Notes under the pieces: generated by a model
What the model was told of the DNA's origin: nothing
Seen by the model: only the letters and a program-made list of their open reading frames with translations
Databases searched by the model: none
Made by a program: the position numbers and the translations under genes
In this document: positions 1 to 8,146 of the stretch, one piece after another
How positions within the stretch are numbered: the stretch's first letter is position 1
Layout of the letters: the number at the start of each line of letters is the position of its first letter
Assembly: GCA_003249035.1 (NCBI GenBank)
Contig: QBMK01000027.1
Span: 1 to 53,127 of the forward strand
Origin: Pseudanabaena sp.
GTDB taxonomy: Bacteria; Cyanobacteriota; Cyanobacteriia; Pseudanabaenales; Pseudanabaenaceae
DNA: 53,127 nt
Direction: 5' to 3'

Positions 1-1363
1 AGGTTCCATTTTGATGCGCGACCGCCGCAATATCTAACTTCTTGCGAAAATATAGAGAGACAGGAATAATCCGATCGCCGCAATCGATTGATTTTAATAC
101 TTTGCCCCAGCGAGCCATCAAGCGATCGAAGGCTTCCGTATTGTTTTCGGTATAGCGAAGATGCACGCTTCCATTTTTGTAGGTGACACGATTGTTGGGA
201 TCGGGTAGATCTTCAGCCGTTACAAACCAATCGACAGAATGTTGGGCAATTTGATCTAATGCCATTCCTGGAGCGAATACGGGAGCGTCGAGGGCGATCA
301 TATCCTTATTGACTTTTCCTAGCAGTTGGATCAATCCCATTGGATAATTAAATCCATCTTCTCCCCAATAGTAATCGAGAACCGCGAGGGTTTTCTGGAA
401 CTCACTGAGATTTAGCTTAGGCGTAATGCCAACAATCGCGCCGTGCTGGTGTTTCATGAAGTTCCTGCCCACTTGGTCTGAGCTATTTGCCAAGCCGTTC
501 GGATGCATATCGTTAGCCGATCGCAATAGCAGTGCTGCCGAATTAATCGCGCCGCAGGAAACGACGACAATATCGCTGGAGAAATGAACAATTTGGTCGT
601 CTAATTTCACTTCAACGCTGGTGATTTCTCTGCCAGATGAGCTTGTATGCAGGCGTAGCACCTCCGACTCGGTGAGCAAAGTGATGTTGTCTTTAGCAAT
701 CGCGGGACGCACGCAATTTATATCCGAGTCACCTTTGCCATTCACTAAGCAAGGAAATCCATCACAGGTATTACAGCGAATGCAAGCTCCTAAGCGACGA
801 TTGACTTCATTTAACTTGATTGCCAAAGGCAGATTGATCGGATTCAATCCCAGTTTTTTCAGATCGTCGTGAATTTCTTGGATACGCGGCTCATGGGAAA
901 CGGGTGGGAATGGGAAGGGCGAGTTAGTTGGCGGTTCGGTGGGATCTTGACCGCGTTCGCCATGCACGTCATAGAGCTTTTCAGCTTCAGTGTAGTAGGG
1001 TTCAAAGTCTTGGTATTTCAAGATCCATTCGGGTGAAATTCCACCTTTATGTTCGACGCGATCAAAATCGCGCTCCCGCAACCGTAGCAATGCGCCGCCA
1101 TATACTTTTGTATTGCCACCGACCCAATAACCAGTTCCTGGATGAATTTGACTACCATCGCGATCGTCTATCCAAGTCTCAGCAGTGTGATAGCGGTCTT
1201 TTTTATAGACTTCTACCGTATCCCAGTTCTGTTTCTCTTGAGGTAAGAATGCACCTCTTTCTAGGATCAAAATCTTCTTTCCACTAGAAGCAAGGCGATA
1301 GGCTAAGGTTCCGCCGCCAGCGCCAGTTCCGATAATAATGACATCATAATGTTCGGTAGACAT
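1..1363 (-). CDS. GMC family oxidoreductase, C-terminal part cut by window edge
   Basis: FAD-dependent glucose-methanol-choline family dehydrogenase or oxidase; substrate unknown, probably an alcohol, sugar or polyol. The translation starts with a Rossmann motif (IIIGTGAGGGTLAY) a few residues after the ATG at 1361-1363 and has the family's GGNTKVYGG-type stretch. A cysteine cluster C194-x2-C-x2-C-x4-C lies in CIRCNTCDGFPC. The reading frame is open to base 1, so about 454 residues are visible and the last ~60-70 are missing. It is a close paralogue of the gene at 3403-4983, sharing the same motifs in the same order, and is last in the minus-strand series that starts at 5800. A hairpin at 1391-1427 separates it from the preceding gene. 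No signal peptide is seen. Family assignment is secure; substrate is not. Confidence 0.9.
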   Translation of the reverse strand, partial: MSTEHYDVIIIGTGAGGGTLAYRLASSGKKILILERGAFLPQEKQNWDTVEVYKKDRYHTAETWIDDRDGSQIHPGTGYWVGGNTKVYGGALLRLRERDFDRVEHKGGISPEWILKYQDFEPYYTEAEKLYDVHGERGQDPTEPPTNSPFPFPPVSHEPRIQEIHDDLKKLGLNPINLPLAIKLNEVNRRLGACIRCNTCDGFPCLVNGKGDSDINCVRPAIAKDNITLLTESEVLRLHTSSSGREITSVEVKLDDQIVHFSSDIVVVSCGAINSAALLLRSANDMHPNGLANSSDQVGRNFMKHQHGAIVGITPKLNLSEFQKTLAVLDYYWGEDGFNYPMGLIQLLGKVNKDMIALDAPVFAPGMALDQIAQHSVDWFVTAEDLPDPNNRVTYKNGSVHLRYTENNTEAFDRLMARWGKVLKSIDCGDRIIPVSLYFRKKLDIAAVAHQNGT

Positions 1364-1390
1364 AGATTTTCCTACATAGTTAAAATTATG

Positions 1391-1427
1391 GTAAAGATGG
1401 GCGGCGCTTCGCGCCGCCCATCTTTAC
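1391..1427. repeat. Perfect hairpin, GCGC-TTC-GCGC core family (copy 1)
   Basis: A 37-bp perfect palindrome with 17-bp arms around a TTC triloop, ten bases after the stop of the gene ending at 1438 and before the start of the GMC gene. It belongs to a family of about twelve hairpins in the window with the same centre and different arms. It probably acts as a terminator or 3'-end stabiliser, but no long T tract follows. Confidence 0.85.
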
Positions 1428-1437
1428 GTCATTAGCA

Positions 1438-2268
1438 CTACCTGAGTAGTTCTTTACAACCAGCGATCGCAGATTTTAAAAAGGTGTTAACTTTATCCAT
1501 ACTTGCCTTAGGTTCACCAAATTGAGAAGCAGTAAGAATCGCTCCAACCCAACCTTCTGTGTGCCAAACTCCCTCGCCATCAAGAATCGGTAAATTACTG
1601 CGATCTTCGGGATATGGATAGGGAGTCACATACCAGTAAGGCTCGTTATAGCTTCCATCCCCTGAAGATAGACCGATACCTACTGATTTCTCTTCTCCAT
1701 TTATTTCATCTGGGATAGAAATCAAAGTTGCTATATCGAAATGATGTGGCCAAATGCGAACATCGGATGCCATAGGTTCTTGCTGGACTAAATTTTGGAG
1801 AATGCGATCGGCAATGACGTAGTATTCAGCTAATTCTGAAGTTAGGTTCAGGAGTTGGAAAGTTGCACCACTGGCAAGATCGCTGTCTGGGAAGTCGTTG
1901 GGTGGATAGGAAATTGGGGTAATTAAATCGGAAGCACCGCCCAATCCATTAACGATCGCCTTCATCCAGTCAAACGCTTCAGTCAATGTGCGATCGCCTA
2001 ATGCAAAAGCAGAAATAACTCGATCTTGATCGGTTACAAAATTTAGAGTTAATGCGATCGGATCGAGAGCAAGCCGATATGACTCGAGCGATGTAATTGC
2101 GCGGGTTATAAATCCTAGTCGATCGTCCCAGAATAATCCTTTACTACTTGAATCTGCTAGAGCGTTGGATATGGCTGCCAAGGGCTGAATTGCATAATGG
2201 AGTTGGATTCTCGCTTCAACAAGTTGCTGGAGATCTAATATAAACGATGGTTTATCAGTAATATTCAT
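1438..2268 (-). CDS. Conserved protein of unknown function (DUF5996-like features)
   Basis: A 276-residue soluble protein without signal peptide or membrane segment. The middle and C-terminal parts contain VRIWPHHFDIATLI and later GIGLSSGDGSYNEPYWYVTP, rich in His, Trp and Tyr. They recall DUF5996-type bacterial proteins, whose function is unknown. I rely on memory of motif style, not a search. It starts at an ATG at 2266-2268, 35 bases after the VOC gene's stop, so it is likely cotranscribed with the GMC/SDR genes. The WPHHFD block could bind a metal, but this is a guess. Confidence 0.75.
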   Translation of the reverse strand: MNITDKPSFILDLQQLVEARIQLHYAIQPLAAISNALADSSSKGLFWDDRLGFITRAITSLESYRLALDPIALTLNFVTDQDRVISAFALGDRTLTEAFDWMKAIVNGLGGASDLITPISYPPNDFPDSDLASGATFQLLNLTSELAEYYVIADRILQNLVQQEPMASDVRIWPHHFDIATLISIPDEINGEEKSVGIGLSSGDGSYNEPYWYVTPYPYPEDRSNLPILDGEGVWHTEGWVGAILTASQFGEPKASMDKVNTFLKSAIAGCKELLR

Positions 2269-2303
2269 GATTTTAGGGCTAAAAGTTTTGATTATGCATT
2301 AAC

Positions 2304-3401
2304 TTATTTTTCGATAATCCTCAGGGCATGACCATCGGGATCTCTGACTAAAAATCCGCGCTTAAATCCTAACGAAAGAGAAGGAATCGCGATCGAATCG
2401 GGCGAGATAAAAATTGTGCGGGCAGATCGCAGCTTTTGCGCGATCTCTTTAGCATCTTTGACAACTAAAGTAGTCTGCCAATGCAGCAAATCATTGGTTC
2501 GTGCGTCAGCGGGGTAAGGCTTGCCATCGCTCGGAGACAAATAATCGAGAAACTCAATCCCTAAACCTGATGGCGCTTTTAATCCACTAATGCGTAGCTT
2601 GGCTCCAAACACATTATTGAGATGCTCTTGTTCGGTGCCATAGTTTTCACTTTCGCCTGCCAGTTTGAGTCCTAGAACATCGCGATAAAACTTCAAGCTA
2701 GCATCAGTATTGCTAACAACGATCGCCGTATGGTCAATTCCTAAAAAGACTTGTTGGGAATTCTCTTGCCCCTTATTCTCTTGCCACTTCGGATCGCCTT
2801 TACCTTTAGGGAAATAAATAATTTCTAAATTATGCCCGTCAGGATCTTTGAAGTAGAAAGCGCGAATTCCTGCGGCGGCTTTATTCGTATCAGGAATCCT
2901 TTGTGGGGCTGTCGAAGCATGTTGCACCTTAAATTTGCGAAGGATTTCATAGGCTTTATCCATATCGCTGACTGCGATCGCAATATGTTGAAACCAGCGA
3001 TCGTTACTGCGCGAATCGACAGGAATCGGTCTACCCTTCGGCGTGAGATATTCCGTTAATTCGAGAATCTCTCCGCCTAGGCGCATTTTTACCACTCTCA
3101 AACGCACTCCAAACAAGCCTTGGAGTCGTTCGTATTCAGAGCCTAAGACCTCGACATCAGATACTTTTTGGAAGGATAAAACCTCAGAGTAAAACTGAAT
3201 GGCTTTGTCCATATCTGAAACTGTAATGCCCACAGAGTCAACCGCAGTTACATAAGCTGTCTGAGCTTGGGCGATCGCCAAAGTGACCGCATAGAGCGAT
3301 CCAGCAGATAAAGGCTTTAAGATTGCCGCCTCTTGGGCAAAGACTCCCAATACTAAAGAGAAGGCAATCAGAAAGACTCTTTTTTGGAATTTAATAGCCA
3401 T
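2304..3401 (-). CDS. Exported protein with two VOC (glyoxalase-fold) domains
   Basis: A 365-residue vicinal-oxygen-chelate protein. The ATG at 3399-3401 is chosen because GAGG lies six bases upstream and the product then begins with a basic N-terminus and a long hydrophobic stretch ending AIAQAQ, a plausible Sec signal peptide. Domain 1 (about residues 50-190) and domain 2 (about 220-365) each start with a G(I)-x-V-S-D/N-x-D-x-(A/S)-x-x-F-Y motif and end with a 'DPDGH-x-L-x-I' strand. This is typical of bleomycin-resistance/glyoxalase/dioxygenase-type domains. An exported VOC protein is unusual. The gene starts one base after the stop of the upstream GMC gene, so the two are tightly cotranscribed. 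Catalytic function cannot be assigned. Confidence 0.85.
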   Translation of the reverse strand: MAIKFQKRVFLIAFSLVLGVFAQEAAILKPLSAGSLYAVTLAIAQAQTAYVTAVDSVGITVSDMDKAIQFYSEVLSFQKVSDVEVLGSEYERLQGLFGVRLRVVKMRLGGEILELTEYLTPKGRPIPVDSRSNDRWFQHIAIAVSDMDKAYEILRKFKVQHASTAPQRIPDTNKAAAGIRAFYFKDPDGHNLEIIYFPKGKGDPKWQENKGQENSQQVFLGIDHTAIVVSNTDASLKFYRDVLGLKLAGESENYGTEQEHLNNVFGAKLRISGLKAPSGLGIEFLDYLSPSDGKPYPADARTNDLLHWQTTLVVKDAKEIAQKLRSARTIFISPDSIAIPSLSLGFKRGFLVRDPDGHALRIIEK

Positions 3402-3402
3402 A

Positions 3403-4983
3403 CTATGCCTCAAGTCTTTTGATGAGATGTTCGGCAACCCGCAAAGCATTAGCAATAATTGTTAGAGTCGGATTTACAGCTCCGCTCGAACAGAAAAAAC
3501 TGCCGTCAACAACATAGAGATTATCAATATCGTGGGTTTGGCAATTAAGGTTCAGTACGGAAGTTTGCGGATCTTCGCCAAAGCGACAAGTCCCAACTTG
3601 ATGTCCGACTCCTTGCAAAGGGAGTTTCCCAGTGAAGTAGTTAGTGGAACCTTTTACAAAATAACTGTCATGAGACAGAATGCTCTCACCACAGTCAATT
3701 GATTTAAGAATCTCGATCCACTTTTGTTCCAATCGGGCATAGGGTTCGGCATTATTTTCGGTATAGTCCAAAATAATGCGATCGCCTTCTACACGAACGC
3801 GGTTGTTATGGTCTGGCAAGTCCTCTACAGTCAACCACCAATCTACAGAGTGACTTGCCACTTCTTCAGGCGTGCGGGGAGCGTACGCAGCGGCATTGCC
3901 TTCGATCATTTCCTTATTGACTTTACCAAGGGTTTGGATTTGCCCCATCGGATAGTCGTAGCCATCTTCACCCCAATAGAAATCGTTGATCGATAGAGTC
4001 TTTTGGAACTTGGTGGGATTTGGCTCTTTCGTTACGCCAATAACGGAACCGAGCACGTGTTTCATAAAATTGCGCCCTACCAAATCAGAGCTATTTGCCA
4101 AACCATTCGGGTGTTGGTCATTATGCGATCGCAGCATGATCGTCGATGAGTTAACCGCTCCACAGGAAAGAACGACTATTCCACCCGAAAAGTACTTAAT
4201 CTCATTATTGATGCTTACTTCAACCGTAGTAACCTCCTTACCAGAATCACTGGTATGGAGTTTCAACACCTTAGCTTCGGTCAATAGCGTCAAATTAGGA
4301 TGCTGTATTGCTGGCAGAATCCCAGTCACCTCAGCATCAGATTTAGCATGAACTAGGCAAGGAAATCCATCACAAGTATTACAGCGAATACATTCACTCA
4401 GATGTTGCTGGACTTCATTTAGCCTGATACCCAGAGGCGTATGATATGGATGTAGCCCCTTCTGTTGGAGTGAGTTGCTAACGGATTCCATTCGCGGCTC
4501 GTGGCTGACCGCAGGATAAAAATAATCGTGGCTACGAGGCGGTTCAGTCGGATCGATTCCTTGATTGCCATGAACTTGAAATAGCTTTTCAGCTTCAGTA
4601 TAGTAGGGTTCAAAGTCTCGATATTTTAGGGGCCAAGCTGGAGAGATTCCATCCTTATGCTGATAAGATTCAAAATCTCGTTCGCGCAGACGAAATAAAG
4701 CGGCTCCATAAATCTTAGTATTTCCGCCAACAGAGTAGCTCATACCAGGATGTAATTCGTTGCCATCGCGATCGTACCAAATCTCATCATTATGATAGCG
4801 ATTGCTCTTAAACGCGACTTTAGTATCCCAGTTTTCCTTCTCTCTAGGCATGAAACCGCCGCGCTCTAGCACTAAGATGCTTTTGCCAGTGGAGGCTAGC
4901 TTGTAAGCGAGTGTTCCTCCTGCTGCACCAGTACCGATAATAATGATGTCATAATGCTCTGTAGACAAGTTATCTGTTGACAT
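3403..4983 (-). CDS. GMC family oxidoreductase
   Basis: Full-length 526-residue GMC flavoprotein. The FAD-binding motif IIIIGTGAAGGTLAY is at about residues 13-27 and the family stretch SVGGNTKIYGAALFRLRERD follows. The cysteine cluster C198-x2-C201-x2-C204-x4-C209 lies mid-protein. The C-terminus has VGHQVGTCRFG and VVDGSFFCSSGAVNPTLT, including the usual His/Asn active-site area. I use the ATG at 4981-4983, preceded by AGGA and 10 bases after the SDR stop; a longer form reaching 5028 would overlap the SDR gene. It is a paralogue of the partial gene at 1-1363, so the operon carries two GMC enzymes. Substrate unknown; a sugar or polyol is likely given the SDR neighbour. Confidence 0.92.
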   Translation of the reverse strand: MSTDNLSTEHYDIIIIGTGAAGGTLAYKLASTGKSILVLERGGFMPREKENWDTKVAFKSNRYHNDEIWYDRDGNELHPGMSYSVGGNTKIYGAALFRLRERDFESYQHKDGISPAWPLKYRDFEPYYTEAEKLFQVHGNQGIDPTEPPRSHDYFYPAVSHEPRMESVSNSLQQKGLHPYHTPLGIRLNEVQQHLSECIRCNTCDGFPCLVHAKSDAEVTGILPAIQHPNLTLLTEAKVLKLHTSDSGKEVTTVEVSINNEIKYFSGGIVVLSCGAVNSSTIMLRSHNDQHPNGLANSSDLVGRNFMKHVLGSVIGVTKEPNPTKFQKTLSINDFYWGEDGYDYPMGQIQTLGKVNKEMIEGNAAAYAPRTPEEVASHSVDWWLTVEDLPDHNNRVRVEGDRIILDYTENNAEPYARLEQKWIEILKSIDCGESILSHDSYFVKGSTNYFTGKLPLQGVGHQVGTCRFGEDPQTSVLNLNCQTHDIDNLYVVDGSFFCSSGAVNPTLTIIANALRVAEHLIKRLEA

Positions 4984-4993
4984 TGCTTTTTTC

Positions 4994-5800
4994 CTACTGC
5001 TCTTGATAGTTCCAAAGCAAACCACCATCTACAACAATGGTGGAACCTGTAATGTAGCGAGCCTCGTCAGAAGCTAAAAAAGTCACTACAGAAGCGACAT
5101 CTTCAGGTTGTCCCAAACGACCGAGAGGAATAATTTTTAGCAATGGCTCCAATTTAGAGGGGTCGTTTAGAAGTGCCTTGTTAATTGGAGTTTCGATCGC
5201 ACCAGGAGCGACATTATTGATAGTGATGCCAAGCGCGCCAAGTTCTACCGAAAGGTTCCGCATCATCATCTTCAAAGCGCCTTTGCTGGCACAGTAGGCG
5301 GTAAAGTGGGGAAATGGTAATTCTTCATGAACGGAACTAATGTTAATAATGCGTCCGTCACGCTTGCCTTCGCTAATTTGATGTTTCACGAAAGATTGGG
5401 TCGCAAAGAAAACGCCCTTAAAATTGATATTCATCACCGCTTCAAAATCTTTTTCGGTAACATCCCAAAAATCAGCGTGTTTCTCAATCCCAGCATTATT
5501 AACCAAAATGTCAAGAGTCCCAAAATGCTTGATACTCTCATCGATCAATTTGCGAACGTCATCAACCATTCCCAAATCTGCACCAATACTATAACCGCGA
5601 TCGTTGTCACAGAAGCCTTCAGCCATCATGCAATCTCCACCTGCTGCTTTGATCGCACTTAGAGTATCTTCTGCACCTTGAGGATTAGAGCGATAGTTGA
5701 CCACAACCTTAGCGCCTTCTTTTGCCATGCGAATCGCAATGCCTTGACCGATGCCACCACTGCTTCCTGTAACTAGAGCAACCTTTCCATCCAGCTTCAT
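4994..5800 (-). CDS. SDR family oxidoreductase (glucose 1-dehydrogenase-like)
   Basis: A classical short-chain dehydrogenase of 268 residues. It has the cofactor motif [10 protein letters not shown] (11-20), NNAG, the catalytic Ser in NISSV, a YxxxK in YCASK and the C-terminal GSTIVVDGG. Between GG (54-55) and AD (74-75) it carries about 18 residues where relatives have about six. This is an insertion of roughly 12 residues containing two cysteines, next to the strand that contacts the adenine ring. It is the first gene of the minus-strand operon leading to GMC, VOC, the unknown protein and the second GMC. Substrate is inferred to be a sugar or alcohol. Confidence 0.92.
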   Translation of the reverse strand: MKLDGKVALVTGSSGGIGQGIAIRMAKEGAKVVVNYRSNPQGAEDTLSAIKAAGGDCMMAEGFCDNDRGYSIGADLGMVDDVRKLIDESIKHFGTLDILVNNAGIEKHADFWDVTEKDFEAVMNINFKGVFFATQSFVKHQISEGKRDGRIINISSVHEELPFPHFTAYCASKGALKMMMRNLSVELGALGITINNVAPGAIETPINKALLNDPSKLEPLLKIIPLGRLGQPEDVASVVTFLASDEARYITGSTIVVDGGLLWNYQEQ

Positions 5801-6007
5801 GTTTTTTTTACCGTGTTAAAATTTGCAATAGTATTGGAATGAAATTCTCGTCAGGGTATGACCATTGAGAAAACATTAAATCATTCTGTTTGAGAAGAGA
5901 CTTAACATTGTTAGAAAAGTATAAAAAAATTCATTAAATTAGCTGATACTTTGAGAAAAATTTTTAAGCGTTCGCTCAGTAAATCATCATTTTTGGATGT
6001 TAAGTAA

Positions 6008-6052
6008 AGATGTAAGAATTGGCAGCGCTTCGCGCCGCCAATTCTTACATCT
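6008..6052. repeat. Hairpin, GCGC-TTC-GCGC core family (copy 2), in a divergent promoter region
   Basis: A 45-bp inverted repeat with 21-bp arms and one A/C mismatch, centred on GCGCTTCGCGC. The gene-free stretch 5801-6137 lies between divergent genes, so this copy is not downstream of either and a terminator role is unlikely here. The rest of the stretch is AT-rich and I see no gene or confident promoter in it. Confidence 0.8.
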
Positions 6053-6137
6053 AAAATCCTTTCCTCTAGGTTATCAATAGAGATATATTAGGGGAGCATT
6101 CCAATTTATTGCTCCATCACAAAAATATAGTCAAGCA

Positions 6138-7166
6138 ATGGCTCAAGAATTTTCTGAAATCCCTAATTCTCAAAATCGGGTTACTGGTTGGTGGTTACTC
6201 TCCATTGCTACCATCATATTTGGCGCTTCTAATGCGATCGCAAGCAAATTGCACGATCTTGGCGATACACATTTGATTGATGGTAGAAATCCCATCTCTT
6301 TTTGCAATAGTCTATTTGTTGGAAATCTCTGCGAACTGGGTGTTTTAATATTCATTTATCATCGAGAGTGGAATATTAAAGAGATTAAAAAGATTAAGTT
6401 GAAAAGTTGGGGTTTTTTAACTATTGTTGCTATTTTAAGTGGCGCATTGGCTCCAGCGTTGATCTTTACAGCTCTGGATAGAACTCAGATCAATAACGTA
6501 ATTTTAGTTAGCAGAATTGAGCCAGCAATTGTTTTAGCTTTATCCATCTTAATCCTCAAAGTTAAAACCAGTTTTTGGGATATTGCAGGAGCAATCGCTA
6601 CTTGTATTGGTGTAGTTTTGGTTACTATACTTCAGCCAATAGCATATTCAAGATTTAATAGTGGAGAAATATTAACTATCATTGCAGCAATAGCTTTAGC
6701 GATCGCCTACACAATCAGTGATGTTCAATTGGTCAACATCCCCCTAGGCTTTTTTAGAGTTTTTAGGACGTTAATAGGCACTTTTGTCTTTGGCTCAATA
6801 GTTATCCTGCTGTTTGGTTTTGAGCATTTTATCGATGTTTTTTCACCCTTCTTATGGCAATGGACTCTAATTTATAGCCTTGTAATTGTTGGGATTGGGC
6901 AGTTCTGCTGGATAAATGCCTTAAAGAAATCTACTTCTATCGATATTACTTTAGCCAGCGCTTTTAGTACAATTGCTGGAATCTTATGTTCCTATTTTAT
7001 TTTGCATCAAGCGCCAAATTTCGCTCAGTATATTGGTGGTGTTTTCATTCTGATTGGCATCATCCTTGGAGACGTGGGAGCATGGATGCAGAATAAAAGA
7101 ATGAAGGGGAAACAACCTCATTCTGCGATCGCTATTGATATGGAGTCAGGCTTCAAGGGCGTATAG
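6138..7166 (+). CDS. EamA/DMT family transporter
   Basis: A 342-residue integral membrane protein with about ten hydrophobic segments, organised as two EamA halves in the drug/metabolite transporter superfamily. The N-terminal half has LIDGRNPIS and GALAPALIFTALD and the second half ends in about 20 soluble residues. It is a paralogue of the gene at 11128-12174 (shared LIDGRNPIS, SRIEP/GRIEP and ALKKST/GLKKST). Both end in the same five residues, GFKGV. No Shine-Dalgarno sequence is evident before the ATG. The substrate is unknown; amino acids, sugars or other metabolites are possible for the family. Confidence 0.88.
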   Translation: MAQEFSEIPNSQNRVTGWWLLSIATIIFGASNAIASKLHDLGDTHLIDGRNPISFCNSLFVGNLCELGVLIFIYHREWNIKEIKKIKLKSWGFLTIVAILSGALAPALIFTALDRTQINNVILVSRIEPAIVLALSILILKVKTSFWDIAGAIATCIGVVLVTILQPIAYSRFNSGEILTIIAAIALAIAYTISDVQLVNIPLGFFRVFRTLIGTFVFGSIVILLFGFEHFIDVFSPFLWQWTLIYSLVIVGIGQFCWINALKKSTSIDITLASAFSTIAGILCSYFILHQAPNFAQYIGGVFILIGIILGDVGAWMQNKRMKGKQPHSAIAIDMESGFKGV

Positions 7167-7188
7167 TCATAGCCTTTGTCACTTTAAA

Positions 7189-7237
7189 AACCCAAAAGAT
7201 AGTTGCAGCGCTTCGCGCCGCAACTATCTTTTGGGTT
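7189..7237. repeat. Hairpin, GCGC-TTC-GCGC core family (copy 3), between convergent genes
   Basis: A 49-bp inverted repeat with 23-bp arms, one A/C mismatch near the centre and AACCC/GGGTT ends. It starts 22 bases after the transporter stop and faces the end of the aquaporin gene, a position that suits a bidirectional terminator. Confidence 0.82.
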
Positions 7238-7294
7238 GTATAAAATCTCATCGATATTCGGCAATCATCTTCTCAAAGTCGAAGTCCAAGATCG

Positions 7295-8077
7295 CTACAG
7301 CTTGCACATCTGACAGCAGACGGGACTAATGCATCGAGTAGAACTATTTGGACAAAGTTTGCAGCATAACTCTGCTCTACTTTTCTTTTTGCCGATCATT
7401 AGCAGATAGAGTTCTGAAGCTAAGATCATTCCTAATGGAGGAGCGACACAATAAATCCAGAACCCAGACCATGCTTGTGCAGGTATAGCAGAACCCAGAG
7501 ATCTAGCAGGATTCATACTCATCCCAGAAATTGGTGCGGCGATCGTAATGTAAATGACCAATAACATTCCAGCAAATAATCCAGTTAACTGAGAAAGCTT
7601 TGGATGATTAGATACATTGAGAATTAAAGTCATCAGTCCTAATGAAAGGATAAATTCAACCAAGAAAGCGATCGATTCACCTGCCGAACTTGGAACTGTA
7701 GCAATATAGTTTACGGCTGGATCGGCGATCGCCATACCAAGTAGAATTCCCGCAAACCAGACACCTATGATTGCACCAAGAACTTGTGCCAAGATGTAAA
7801 AGCATGCATCTATTGTGCGAATTTTTTTAAGTCGCCAAAAGGTCAAAGTTACAGAAGGATTGAGATGTGCGCCCGATCGCTTACCTAAAGGAGAATAAAT
7901 AATTGCGATCGCGGTTAGCCCAATCGCTACACCAATCAAAAATCGTCGTAATAACGGATCTGCGATCGCTTGATGAATGGGAGAGTTAGGAAGTTGAAAA
8001 ATGGCAGTAACCAAGGTAGCCACAACCATAAATACGCCCAAACATAAACCTTCAATCGCATATTCTATGACATTCAT
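7295..8077 (-). CDS. Aquaporin (MIP family) with cysteine-rich C-terminal tail
   Basis: A 260-residue MIP channel with six membrane segments. The first pore loop has NPS at 73-75 (HLNPSVT) instead of NPA; the second has the canonical NPA at 189-191 (MNPARS). The Arg after the second motif is present. After the last helix comes a tail of about 28 residues with seven cysteines in CCKLC, RCI and VCCQMCKL, which could bind metal or be redox-active. Some bacterial aquaporins have a related CAKL...RCI tail. It may pass water, glycerol-like solutes or H2O2. It is last in a minus-strand series behind the flavin/iron-sulfur reductase, from which a short hairpin separates it. Confidence 0.88.
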   Translation of the reverse strand: MNVIEYAIEGLCLGVFMVVATLVTAIFQLPNSPIHQAIADPLLRRFLIGVAIGLTAIAIIYSPLGKRSGAHLNPSVTLTFWRLKKIRTIDACFYILAQVLGAIIGVWFAGILLGMAIADPAVNYIATVPSSAGESIAFLVEFILSLGLMTLILNVSNHPKLSQLTGLFAGMLLVIYITIAAPISGMSMNPARSLGSAIPAQAWSGFWIYCVAPPLGMILASELYLLMIGKKKSRAELCCKLCPNSSTRCISPVCCQMCKL

Positions 8078-8111
8078 TTACTACTCCCGAAAATGCAAAA
8101 GAATTTAGAGT

Positions 8112-8138
8112 GATGTGCGGCGCAAAGTGCCGCACATC
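8112..8138. repeat. Short hairpin of the GCGC-core family (copy 4)
   Basis: A 27-bp hairpin with a GGCGC-AAA-GTGCC centre (one G-T wobble), nine bases downstream of the reductase stop and 34 bases before the aquaporin start. It probably ends or processes the reductase message. Confidence 0.72.
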
Positions 8139-8146
8139 AGGGTCTT

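Noticed and set aside
621-1287. Plus-strand open frames opposite the partial GMC gene (and similar frames opposite other genes)
   Set aside because: They lie antisense to clear genes with strong family motifs and have no motifs of their own.
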